Source of the DNA: JAGVPT01 sp963843065
GTDB lineage: Bacteria; Bacteroidota; Ignavibacteria; UBA10030; UBA8401
Assembly (NCBI GenBank): GCA_963843065.1
Contig: CAWJKX010000185.1
Location: 1 to 64,000 of the forward strand
Reading direction: 5' to 3'
Length of the DNA: 64,000 nt
This document shows positions 35,505-44,034 of this stretch, one piece after another (the stretch's first letter is position 1; each line of letters starts with the position of its first letter). A model generated the notes under the pieces. The model was not told the origin of the DNA. It made no database searches and worked only from the letters and a program-made list of their open reading frames with translations. Made by a program: the position numbers and the translations under genes.

Positions 35505-38099
35505 ATGGCGACACAGAACGAAAAGATTGTTCCCGTTGATATTGAAGATGAAATGCGCGGTTCGTACATCGACTATTCGATGTCGGTCATCGTTGCGCGC
35601 GCGCTTCCCGATGTGCGCGACGGATTAAAGCCGGTCCATCGCCGCGTATTGTTCGGCATGAATGAGCTCGGCCTCGCAGCAAACAGGTCGTACAAAAAAA
35701 GCGCGCGTGTTGTCGGCGAGGTGCTCGGCAAGTACCATCCGCACGGTGATTCGGCGGTGTACGACACAATAGTCCGTATGGCGCAGGATTTTTCGATGCG
35801 CTACATGCTCGTGGACGGACAGGGAAATTTCGGCTCTGTCGACGGCGATTCCCCGGCGGCAATGCGATACACCGAAGTGCGCCTCTCCCGTATCTCGGAA
35901 GAAATGCTGCGCGATCTGGAGAAAAATACGGTTGAGTTCACGCCGAACTTTGACGACACGCTGAAAGAACCCTCCGTCCTTCCCGCACAAATTCCCAACC
36001 TTCTCGTTAACGGCTCGAGCGGCATTGCCGTCGGCATGGCGACAAACATCCCGCCGCACAATCTCGGCGAGGTGATTGACGGCTGCATCGCGTACATTAA
36101 AGACCCCGACATTGACAACCCAAAATTGATGAAAATCATCAAAGCTCCCGATTTCCCGACCGGCGGAATCATCTACGGCTACGATGGAGTGAGGGAAGCA
36201 TATACGACCGGGCGGGGAAGAATTATTGTTCGGGCAAAAGCGAATATCGAAACCGGGAAGAACGACCGCCAGAGCATCATTATTTCGGAAATTCCGTACC
36301 AGGTCAACAAAGCCAGCCTGATTGAAAAAATCGCCGAGCTGATGCGTGAAAAAAAGCTTGAGGATATTTCCGATATCCGCGACGAATCCGACCGCGACGG
36401 TCTGCGCGTTGTGGTGGATTTGAAGCGTGATGCAAACGCCGCTGTGATCCTGAATAATCTCTACAAGCATACGCAGATGCAGACGACCTTCGGCGTTATC
36501 ATGCTTGCGCTGGTCGACGGGCGCCCGCGAGTTTTGACGCTGCGGGAAATGATCCAAAAATATATTGAACACCGCAACGAAGTCATCGTTCGGCGAACAA
36601 AGTTCGACCTCGACGCAGCCGAGGCGCGCGCGCATATCCTCGAAGGCTATATTATTGCGCTCGACAACATCGATGCGATCATCAAACTGATCAAAGCATC
36701 GAAAGATGTTGAGACGGCAAAGACTGGTCTGATGAAAAAATTCAAGCTGTCGGAAATTCAGGCTAAGGCAATTCTTGATATGCGCCTGCAGAAGCTGACA
36801 GGCTTGGAACGGAAAAAAGTCGAAGACGAATACCGTGAAATCATCAAACTCATTACGAAACTGAAAGCAATCCTCGCGAGCAAACAACTCCAGCTTCAGA
36901 TTATCAAAGACGAGCTGCTCGCCATCCGGGAGAAATATGCCGATCCGCGCCGCACGGAAATCGTGTACGACTTCGAGGAGTTTCGCATCGAGGACATGAT
37001 CGCGCAGGAGGAAGTGGTCATCACGATCAGCCACGGCGGGTTTATCAAACGATTTCCGGTGAGCGGATACAGGCGGCAATCGCGGGGCGGAAAAGGAGTG
37101 ACGGGCGCCGCATCCCGGGAAGACGATTTCATAGAACACATGTTCATTGCGAGCACGCACAATTATATCCTTTTCTTCACAGACCAGGGACAATGCTACT
37201 GGCTGAAGGTGTTTGAAATTCCCGAAGGAGGGCGCGTCGCGAAAGGGAAATCAATCGTCAACCTGATCTCCAAAGACGCAACGGAAAATATTACGGCGTT
37301 CCTCACTGTAAAAGATTTCAGCGAGAAAAATTTCGTCCTGTTAGTGACCGAGCAGGGACTGGTGAAGAAAACCTCGCTTGCCGAATTCAGCAATCCCCGA
37401 AAGAACGGGATCGCGGCGATTTCATTGAAGAAAAAAGACTTATTGAAGGACGTCAAGCTCACCGATGGAACGAGCGACATCATTATTGGAACGCATGAAG
37501 GATTGGCAATCCGGTTCCACGAGGACGAGGTGCGGGAGATGGGGCGCGCTGCCGCCGGTGTGCGCGCAATTCGTCTTGAAAAAGGAGATCACGTTGTTGG
37601 TGCCGTCGCGCTTAAACGGACCACGACGACAATTCTTATTGCAACGGAAAACGGGTACGGGAAGCGTTCCGAAGTCTCCGAGTACCGCGTGAGCCATCGC
37701 GGCGGGAAGGGAATTTACACCGTCAATGCGACGGAGAAGACGGGAAAAATGATTGCCATCAAGGAAGTCCTCGAAACAGATGACATCGTTGTCGTAACGC
37801 TGCAGGGAATGGTGATTCGTCAGGATGCGACGGAAATTCGCCTCAGCGGTAGAAACACGCAAGGGGTCCGCTTAATCCGGCTGGACGAAGGCGACCGCAT
37901 TGCTGATATCGCGGTGGTAACGCCGGAAGACGAAGAGCAAAACGGATCGCCGGAAAAGGATGAAAAACCCGCTTCATCCGACTCGGACGGCAAAGGGGGA
38001 AGCACACGGCAGGAAAAATTGTTTGAGGAAAAGAAAAAGCCGGAGACGAAAAAAAGTCAGCCCAAAGCGAAGCAAAAAGGGGCAAAAAAGAAAAAATAA
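35505..38099 (+). CDS. gyrA: DNA gyrase subunit A
   Basis: An 864-residue DNA-cleaving subunit. The active-site tyrosine is Tyr122 (AAMRYTEVRLS); the resistance-determining region HPHGDSAVYDTIVRMAQ lies at 78-94. The GyrA box reads QSRGGKGV, followed by six beta-pinwheel blades of the C-terminal wrapping domain. An unusual lysine-, glutamate- and serine-rich tail of about 50 residues follows the last blade, ending in a run of lysines. It lies 28 bases after gyrB. Confidence 0.97.
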   Translation: MATQNEKIVPVDIEDEMRGSYIDYSMSVIVARALPDVRDGLKPVHRRVLFGMNELGLAANRSYKKSARVVGEVLGKYHPHGDSAVYDTIVRMAQDFSMRYMLVDGQGNFGSVDGDSPAAMRYTEVRLSRISEEMLRDLEKNTVEFTPNFDDTLKEPSVLPAQIPNLLVNGSSGIAVGMATNIPPHNLGEVIDGCIAYIKDPDIDNPKLMKIIKAPDFPTGGIIYGYDGVREAYTTGRGRIIVRAKANIETGKNDRQSIIISEIPYQVNKASLIEKIAELMREKKLEDISDIRDESDRDGLRVVVDLKRDANAAVILNNLYKHTQMQTTFGVIMLALVDGRPRVLTLREMIQKYIEHRNEVIVRRTKFDLDAAEARAHILEGYIIALDNIDAIIKLIKASKDVETAKTGLMKKFKLSEIQAKAILDMRLQKLTGLERKKVEDEYREIIKLITKLKAILASKQLQLQIIKDELLAIREKYADPRRTEIVYDFEEFRIEDMIAQEEVVITISHGGFIKRFPVSGYRRQSRGGKGVTGAASREDDFIEHMFIASTHNYILFFTDQGQCYWLKVFEIPEGGRVAKGKSIVNLISKDATENITAFLTVKDFSEKNFVLLVTEQGLVKKTSLAEFSNPRKNGIAAISLKKKDLLKDVKLTDGTSDIIIGTHEGLAIRFHEDEVREMGRAAAGVRAIRLEKGDHVVGAVALKRTTTTILIATENGYGKRSEVSEYRVSHRGGKGIYTVNATEKTGKMIAIKEVLETDDIVVVTLQGMVIRQDATEIRLSGRNTQGVRLIRLDEGDRIADIAVVTPEDEEQNGSPEKDEKPASSDSDGKGGSTRQEKLFEEKKKPETKKSQPKAKQKGAKKKK

Positions 38100-38234
38100 G
38101 AACCGTTTGCCATGAATCACAGTGCGAAAACGGCCGTCTTGCTTCTCAGACAGCGCTTCGCTACATTGACGTGGATTTAGTCATCACCCCTACGCCAAAC
38201 TTCACTAACATTTATCAACCTGTAAGGAGTCAGC

Positions 38235-38696
38235 ATGAAAACTTTTTTCGTTTTGTCTTGCTCTATCCTTTCCATGATAGCGTTCGGCTGTTCCTCGCTG
38301 ACGCTTTCACCCGTTCACTACCAATGGCCGATGGAGAGCGTCCTGACCGTCGACGGAAAAGGGAATGTCGAAGAGGCCCGCTACTTCATCGCATTCAATG
38401 TCAAGCCGCTGTTGTTTGAAGAGACCGGGGACTCCGTGCACGTGAGCGGCATTGAGCTACGAATTATCCGCGATATGGACGGCTATTACTTTATGACAGC
38501 TCCGAATTTTAAGAACGTTTATGTGTTCGCATCGGATGAAGGTAAACTGAAATTGCAGAAGAAAATATTGGTTTCTGAAACGGGGATCACATCGCCGGCC
38601 TTCAACCAGGCCGCGCCGTACATTCATCTGCTCAACGGCAAAGAGAAATCAATAGTTCTTTCTAAAGACGGCATCCAGCAAGGAGGACAAAAATGA
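38235..38696 (+). CDS. Small lipoprotein
   Basis: 153 residues. The signal MKTFFVLSCSILSMIAFGCS ends in a lipobox (AFGC). AAGGAG sits five bases upstream of the ATG. The mature part is beta-rich with no recognised family (YQWPMESVLTVDGKGNVEEA). The stop overlaps the next gene's ATG, so the two are translationally coupled and probably work together. Function unknown. Confidence 0.8.
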   Translation: MKTFFVLSCSILSMIAFGCSSLTLSPVHYQWPMESVLTVDGKGNVEEARYFIAFNVKPLLFEETGDSVHVSGIELRIIRDMDGYYFMTAPNFKNVYVFASDEGKLKLQKKILVSETGITSPAFNQAAPYIHLLNGKEKSIVLSKDGIQQGGQK

Positions 38697-39956
38697 AAAC
38701 GATCCGACAGAGTTTAATGTTCGCAATTGCAGTGATGATGGTGTCTGGGGTCTCTTTTGCACAGGAGCAATCCGATTATGAGATCTCTCAAAACTTTAAC
38801 AAATCCTACAAAGAGCTTACGAAAGCTATTGAAACGGCGCAAACGGTCCAGGAATGCGCGGAGATCAGCGTGAACATCGATGCGCTGGAAAAAGAGTACG
38901 AACCGCATAAAGCTCTTCTGGACAAAACATTGTACCCGGATGATTTTCAAAAGAAGCTCGACATGGTGCACGGCCAGCTCGCCTACGCGCAAAACAAGCT
39001 CGGCATCATCCAGGAAGCGGTGACAAAGATTGCAGCGCTCGAAGTTCAAGTGAAAGAGCTTTCTTCACAGGTGGAAAAACTGAGCAACGAGAATGGCGCG
39101 CTCCTGAAAGAAATCCAGACGCTCAGAGCGTCCAACATGCAAGACCAAAAAACGGTCGACTCCCTGAATTCGCTTGTCGCAAAGCTCCGTTCCAACATCA
39201 GCGACAGGGACAAAATGATTTTCGCGATGGTCGACAGCATTTTCATGCAGTACGATAAAAATGTTGATGCTCTAAAGGATGTCGAGAAACAAAAGGTTGC
39301 GTCGCATATCGAACGCAACGGTGTTATCGGCAACATCAAAAAGTCGATCGTCGATAACGTCATGTTTCTGGAATCGACTTCGTTGACTGGAAAAGACCTT
39401 GCAACGCTCGTCGGCGAACAGAAAAAGTTTGCGGCAGAGTGGAAAGGACTCGGTCCAAAACTCGCGGCTATCTATGTCGCGCAGAAAGACCGGGCGAAGG
39501 AAGTGAATACCATCGACACCATGCTCACCGCGTGGGGTGCCAAGGTCGATGCGGCCCTGTGGAAATCGCTCAATCAACTTTTCACAAAGCATAATTTGAC
39601 GGTGAAACCGTTCAACGACGGCAACGAATTTGTTGCGAATGTTATCGGCTTTATCGATGACGAAATTCAAAACGCGAATCAGCATACGGAAGCAGCCCGC
39701 TTCCAGGATCTATTCGATGTTCGTGGACAGTGTCTGGAACGGTGAGCTGACAGCAACGTGGATGCCGCTTCTGCAAAGCAACTCCATCGTCACCGAAGCG
39801 CAGTTTGGCCAGATTAAAGCGAAAATCGACGTGTGGCGTTCGTCTGTCGAACCCGGACATACGACATTGTATATCATCATTGCACTCGTTGTTCTTGTCG
39901 TTCTCCTGCTCCTATACCGGAGAATGAAAAAAACGCCGAAGCCACCGGTGACGTAA
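38693..39956 (+). CDS. Exported coiled-coil protein with C-terminal membrane anchor, one frameshift
   Basis: About 420 residues when joined. The signal peptide (SLMFAIAVMMVSGVSFA) is followed by a helical region, a strong heptad coiled coil (EVQVKELSSQVEKLSNENGA, LLKEIQTLRASN), a helical body, and, after a frame change near 39715, WNGELTATWMPLLQSNSIV, a hydrophobic anchor IIIALVVLVVLLLLY and a basic tail. The first frame ends at 39745. The topology (signal at the front, anchor and basic tail at the back) places the coiled coil in the periplasm. It forms an operon with the lipoprotein. No family recognised. Confidence 0.75.
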
Positions 39957-39963
39957 CAACATC

Positions 39964-40047
39964 CACGAAGGACACGAAGAGACACGAAGAGTGTTGGAAA
40001 AGCATTGATCCGTCAATTGCTTCGTGGTCTTAGTGTTCTTCGTGGAC
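39964..40047. repeat. CCACGAAG inverted repeat
   Basis: The left arm (39964-39990) begins CCACGAAGGACACGAAGAG. The right arm (40020-40047) is the near-complement ending GTTCTTCGTGG. It lies between the coiled-coil gene and a small frame and is a second example of the family at 29668. Confidence 0.6.
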
Positions 40048-40065
40048 AATTCATTGTTGGAAATT

Positions 40066-40302
40066 ATGAGAGAAGGAAAAGTAGATACACACAAAACTGC
40101 GGATGTCCTGACCGCGGGCAAAAGCTATGAATGCCTGCTGAATGGAACGCCGCTGTACAAAGCGCGGATTCATAATGTCATGGGATGCTGGGCAACCGTT
40201 GAAGTTGTCCGGCCTCTTCCGGGGCCGTATGAACATCAGTATAAACCGGGGCAGACGTTTGATATCCGCGTCAGCTCGTACACGTTCGACAAAGAGGTAT
40301 AA
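40066..40302 (+). CDS. Small protein of unknown function
   Basis: A 78-residue frame starting MREGKVDTHKTADVLTAGK with no signal peptide or membrane segment. It has a beta-rich pattern (YECLLNGTPLYKARIHNV, ATVEVVRPLPGPY). A hairpin at 40321-40357 follows. I do not recognise the family; the codon use resembles real genes nearby, but the repeat directly upstream leaves the true start uncertain. Confidence 0.5.
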   Translation: MREGKVDTHKTADVLTAGKSYECLLNGTPLYKARIHNVMGCWATVEVVRPLPGPYEHQYKPGQTFDIRVSSYTFDKEV

Positions 40303-40320
40303 TTCGTCATCGAGATGAAA

Positions 40321-40357
40321 ACGAAGCGGTGATTGTTCAACACAACCACCGCTTCGT
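40321..40357 (+). terminator. Hairpin after the small unknown gene
   Basis: An 11-bp stem ACGAAGCGGTG (40321-40331) / CACCGCTTCGT (40347-40357). The following CGTCTT is only weakly T-rich. Confidence 0.5.
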
Positions 40358-40459
40358 CGTCTTACCACATCATCTTGATTTTCATAGCGTATTTTTCAAT
40401 ATTAACCGCGGCATCAGAGACCTTCCACCCACACAGTGTCATTTTCGATAGCCCCGCAC

Positions 40460-41266
40460 ATGGCGGAAACATATACTGGAATTGTTCATGACCGCCGCTT
40501 TACATTCTTTGCGATCATAGGGGAACGGAGCAGCAATTTTTTCGCGCATCTCGGCAGGTATTGCGCCCTGATGTGGTGGATGCTTCGAAATATTCATAAC
40601 GCGAAAGAATATTCCAGGAATATTTACCAGCAGATGGTAAGTATCGGAAACGATTCAATTCCGATCGTCGTTTTCGTCAGCGCATTTGTCGGGATGGTCA
40701 CCGCCGTGCAGTCTGCCTATCAGTTGTACGATTGGATTCCGCGCGCCGTTGTCGGAAGCCTCGTCGTGAAATCAGTTCTCCTCGAATTAACTCCCCTGAT
40801 GACCGCCCTTGTGCTTGCCGGAAAGGTCGGCGCAACAATTACCGCCGAGCTCGGCACCATGCGCGTTACGGAGCAGATCGACGCGCTTGAGGCGCTGGCG
40901 TTCGATTCAATTTCATACCTCGTCACACCGCGCGTCTTGGCCGGCATGCTGATGTTTCCCGTCCTCATCATTTTCGGCGACCTCGTTGCAATCCTCGGCG
41001 GGCTGATCGGTTCAGTTGCCGTAGCAAACATTCCGGCTGAAGCATTCATCAGAGGGATGAAGAACTCGTTCGAAACTTGGGATGCTGTTTTCGGAATCAT
41101 CAAGGCATTTTTTTTTGGTTTTACCATTACCTCGGTTGCATGCTATCAAGGATATTATGTTGAAGGGGGTTCGGAGGGAGTCGGCAAGGCAACGATGAGG
41201 ACAGTCGTGCTGACGTGCCTCGCCGTTGTCGTGATGGATTTTATTCTTGCGTCGGTGCTGTTGTGA
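40460..41266 (+). CDS. mlaE: MlaE-family ABC transporter permease
   Basis: A 269-residue inner-membrane permease of the Mla retrograde or anterograde phospholipid transport system. Family stretches are IVVFVSAFVGMVTAVQSAYQ, LELTPLMTALVLAGKVGATI, AELGTMRVTEQIDALEAL and FFFGFTITSVACYQGY. The ATG at 40460 is preferred over an upstream start. It is 109 bases before mlaF. Confidence 0.92.
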   Translation: MAETYTGIVHDRRFTFFAIIGERSSNFFAHLGRYCALMWWMLRNIHNAKEYSRNIYQQMVSIGNDSIPIVVFVSAFVGMVTAVQSAYQLYDWIPRAVVGSLVVKSVLLELTPLMTALVLAGKVGATITAELGTMRVTEQIDALEALAFDSISYLVTPRVLAGMLMFPVLIIFGDLVAILGGLIGSVAVANIPAEAFIRGMKNSFETWDAVFGIIKAFFFGFTITSVACYQGYYVEGGSEGVGKATMRTVVLTCLAVVVMDFILASVLL

Positions 41267-41375
41267 GAAAAGAAATGAAAAACGGTGCAGGAATTGGCAA
41301 AACCAATATTCAAAGAATGGTAACGGCTGAAACAGCCATAAACGTAATCTTTTTCTCAACCCGGGTCTTCGCCAG

Positions 41376-42125
41376 ATGATCCGCATTCAGAACGTCTGGA
41401 AAAAATTTGGCGAGAAGCAGGTGCTTCGCGGAATCTCATTCGACGCGCTGAACAAGCAAACGACCGTGGTGCTTGGCCGGAGCGGAGGAGGGAAAAGCGT
41501 TTTATTGAAAATGATTATCGGTTTGATAAAACCCGATTCCGGCTCGATTGAAGTTGACGGTAAAGATGTCGCAACAATGACCTATAAAGAATTGCGAGCG
41601 CTGAGGTTCAAATTCGGCTTCCTGTTTCAAGGAGCGGCGCTGTTCGATTCAATGACCGTCGGTGAGAATATAGCACTCTCTCTCCGCCGGCACACGGGCT
41701 GGACCGAAAAAGAAATTAAAGAAAGCCTCCAATACGCGCTGCATATTGTCGGGCTTGATAACGTTGAACATGTCATGCCATCTTCGCTCAGCGGCGGGAT
41801 GAAGAAGCGCGTCGGGTTGGCGCGCGCGATTGCCTTGACGCCGCGTTACGTGCTCTATGATGAACCGACCACGGGTCTCGACATGGAAACTGCCGACGGA
41901 ATCAACCGCCTCATCAAAGAGATGAGAACGAAACTCGGCGTAACGTCGATCGTCGTGACCCACGACATTCACAGCGCATTTGTAGTCGGCGACCGGTTCA
42001 CAGTACTAGAAAATGGCACAGCGTTGATGACCGGAACTCGCGAAGAGATTCAAAACAGCGCGAATGAGGAAGTTCAGAAATATATCAACAGTTCTTTGCC
42101 AATGGCAGAAGGACGTTACTCATGA
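41376..42125 (+). CDS. mlaF: MlaF-family ABC transporter ATP-binding protein
   Basis: A 249-residue ATPase powering the MlaE permease. Walker A LGRSGGGKS (33-41), the signature LSGGMKKRVGLARAI, Walker B VLYDEPTTGLD and the switch histidine in VVTHD are present. The stop overlaps the mlaD start (ATGA). Confidence 0.94.
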   Translation: MIRIQNVWKKFGEKQVLRGISFDALNKQTTVVLGRSGGGKSVLLKMIIGLIKPDSGSIEVDGKDVATMTYKELRALRFKFGFLFQGAALFDSMTVGENIALSLRRHTGWTEKEIKESLQYALHIVGLDNVEHVMPSSLSGGMKKRVGLARAIALTPRYVLYDEPTTGLDMETADGINRLIKEMRTKLGVTSIVVTHDIHSAFVVGDRFTVLENGTALMTGTREEIQNSANEEVQKYINSSLPMAEGRYS

Positions 42126-43033
42126 AACTCAGCAATGAAATAAAACTCGGGATGGTAATTTTTGCTGCGGTGATTGTCTTTGTCGGCGGAATGATCTATC
42201 TTCGCGGTGTTGATTTCCAGAAACGGGAATACTCGCTTACAATTTTTTACAACAATGTCAATGGTTTGCAGGAAGGCAACCCGATTACCATCGCCGGGCT
42301 TGCTGTAGGCAAGGTTGAAGAGATGAAACTTGTCGGTACCGCCATTGCCGTTAAAGTGCAGATTCAGAACAAAGTGCAGTTTCCCGTCGATTCAAAAGCC
42401 TACATTAAAAGTTCCAGCTTGATGGGGGGAAAATTGATCGCGATTACACCCGGCACCGAATCTACGATGCTCCACAACGGCGATACGCTCACCGGTTCGT
42501 ACGAAGCCGACCTCACCGAATTGACTTCGACGCTCGCCCCCATTTCATCGAACGTTCTCGGCATCCTTGAACGAGTGAATACAACGTTCGACGAAAAAAC
42601 GCGCGGCAACATACAAAACATTTTGGCCGATGTAAACCGTTCTTCCGCCGAGCTTGAGCATATTATTCACGATGAAGGGCAGCGCTTAGATTTTGCAATA
42701 GGAAATTTTGGTATGTTCTCCTCTAACCTTTCCCGCTTTGCCGTGAACCTGGATACTATCGCGTTGTCTCAACGCAACAATCTTGACACCAGCATGGCAG
42801 CGATTCGTGTAGTGACGTACAATCTTCAGCAAGCGTCAGAAAATCTCAGATCAACGACGCAATCGCTCGATATCGTCCTTAATAAGATTGAAAAAGGCCA
42901 GGGCACGCTCGGAAAACTGGTGCAGGAAGAAAAATTGTATGACGACATTGACAGCCTTGCGTCAAATCTCAATTTACTGGTGAAAGACCTGCGGGAAAAC
43001 CCCGCCAAGTATGTAAAAGTCAGCGTATTTTAA
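42122..43033 (+). CDS. mlaD: MCE (MlaD-like) substrate-binding protein
   Basis: A 303-residue protein with one N-terminal anchor (LGMVIFAAVIVFVGGMIYL) and an MCE domain (NNVNGLQEGNPITIAGLAVG, AYIKSSSLMGGKLIAITPG). A long helical tail follows, with LDIVLNKIEKGQGTLGKLV typical of MCE proteins in this group. It binds lipid in the periplasm. No MlaB or MlaC gene is seen, as in other FCB-group clusters. Confidence 0.92.
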   Translation: MKLSNEIKLGMVIFAAVIVFVGGMIYLRGVDFQKREYSLTIFYNNVNGLQEGNPITIAGLAVGKVEEMKLVGTAIAVKVQIQNKVQFPVDSKAYIKSSSLMGGKLIAITPGTESTMLHNGDTLTGSYEADLTELTSTLAPISSNVLGILERVNTTFDEKTRGNIQNILADVNRSSAELEHIIHDEGQRLDFAIGNFGMFSSNLSRFAVNLDTIALSQRNNLDTSMAAIRVVTYNLQQASENLRSTTQSLDIVLNKIEKGQGTLGKLVQEEKLYDDIDSLASNLNLLVKDLRENPAKYVKVSVF

Positions 43034-43144
43034 CGCATGATAATGAATCACGAATTCGGAACAACCGAACCTAGAGTTTCTTCAGGCGACACGAGATGAA
43101 ATTCGGGTGCTGCAGACCAATCAACCAACATAAAGGAGAACACT

Positions 43145-43474
43145 GTGAATATATTTGTAGGTAACCTGTCTCGTGATGCCGGCGAGGAAGATGTGCGGCA
43201 GGCGTTTCAAGCGTTTGGACAAGTCGCGACAGTCAATATCATCATGGACAAATTTACCCGTGAGCCAAAGGGCTTTGGATTTGTCGAAATGCCGGCAAAA
43301 ACTGAAGCGGAGGCTGCCATCGCGGGATTGAACGGCAAAGAATTAAAAGGCCGCGCGTTGACCGTCAATGAAGCCCGTCCCAGGGAAGAACGCAGCGGCG
43401 GCTTCGGTGGAAGAAAAAGCGGAGGCTACGGCGGAAACAAGGGTGGCGGCGGTGGCGGTCGACGCTCCTGGTAG
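43145..43474 (+). CDS. RRM-domain RNA-binding protein with glycine-rich tail
   Basis: A 109-residue protein. One RRM with RNP2 (NIFVGNLS) and RNP1 (KGFGFVEM) occupies residues 1-80, followed by a Gly/Arg/Lys-rich tail (GGFGGRKSGGYGGNKGGGG). It resembles the cold-induced Rbp proteins of cyanobacteria and Bacteroidota. Probably an RNA chaperone; the targets are unknown. GGAG lies about seven bases upstream of the ATG. Confidence 0.93.
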   Translation: MNIFVGNLSRDAGEEDVRQAFQAFGQVATVNIIMDKFTREPKGFGFVEMPAKTEAEAAIAGLNGKELKGRALTVNEARPREERSGGFGGRKSGGYGGNKGGGGGGRRSW

Positions 43475-44034
43475 GACGACACGGGCGCTTACATCGGAGC
43501 CTTACGTTGTCATTGATGGATATGCATTGCACGAAAAATTTTTTCTACGGGCGGATGCCATGTAAACGGCATTACGCCCGAGAAAAGATTTCTTTCCGTG
43601 ACAAGTCTCGTTTCCCTAATTGAGTTGGACCGTATTGGCCGCTTGAAGCTGAAAGAGGCACATTTTTTTTCCAATCTATACTTTACAATAATGCAGATTG
43701 ATCGCATTGGCTTTATTGTGGAAAAGGAGAAAATGTACGGCTTCAAGCGGGAGTCGAGGAGGTGCAATTTTTTTCCCGGGAAAGCAGATAGAAGGCCGAT
43801 CAATTTCCTTATAAGTTTCCGGATATTCAAGTAACGTTTGATGCGTTGCCTCCCGGAAAAAACATTCAAGATTCTCTACCTCTGTTTATTTTTCCTAAAC
43901 AACCTTGAAATGAACACCGGTTCTTATCACATCGGATTAACATCCCTTATTTCTTTCAGCCAACATCACAGCCTCTTCTTTACCGTTGACCGCATTGCAG
44001 CAATGGAATCATAAAGACCCACAAGGCTACAACA
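43475..44034. other. Gap with no supported gene
   Basis: 560 bases. The only stretch with gene-like character is a plus-strand frame 43598-43834, reading RIGFIVEKEKMYGFKRE and ending INFLISFRIFK. It might be the tail of a decayed outer-membrane or other protein, but I cannot name a family. The opposite-strand frame 43510-43869 lacks any recognisable motif. Confidence 0.4.

Noticed and set aside
35625..37193. 522-residue open frame on the minus strand
   Set aside because: It lies wholly inside gyrA, which has full-length family motifs, and the antisense product has no recognisable domain.
43510..43869. 119-residue minus-strand frame in the gap before the acyl-CoA synthetase
   Set aside because: No ribosome site, motif or neighbour support.
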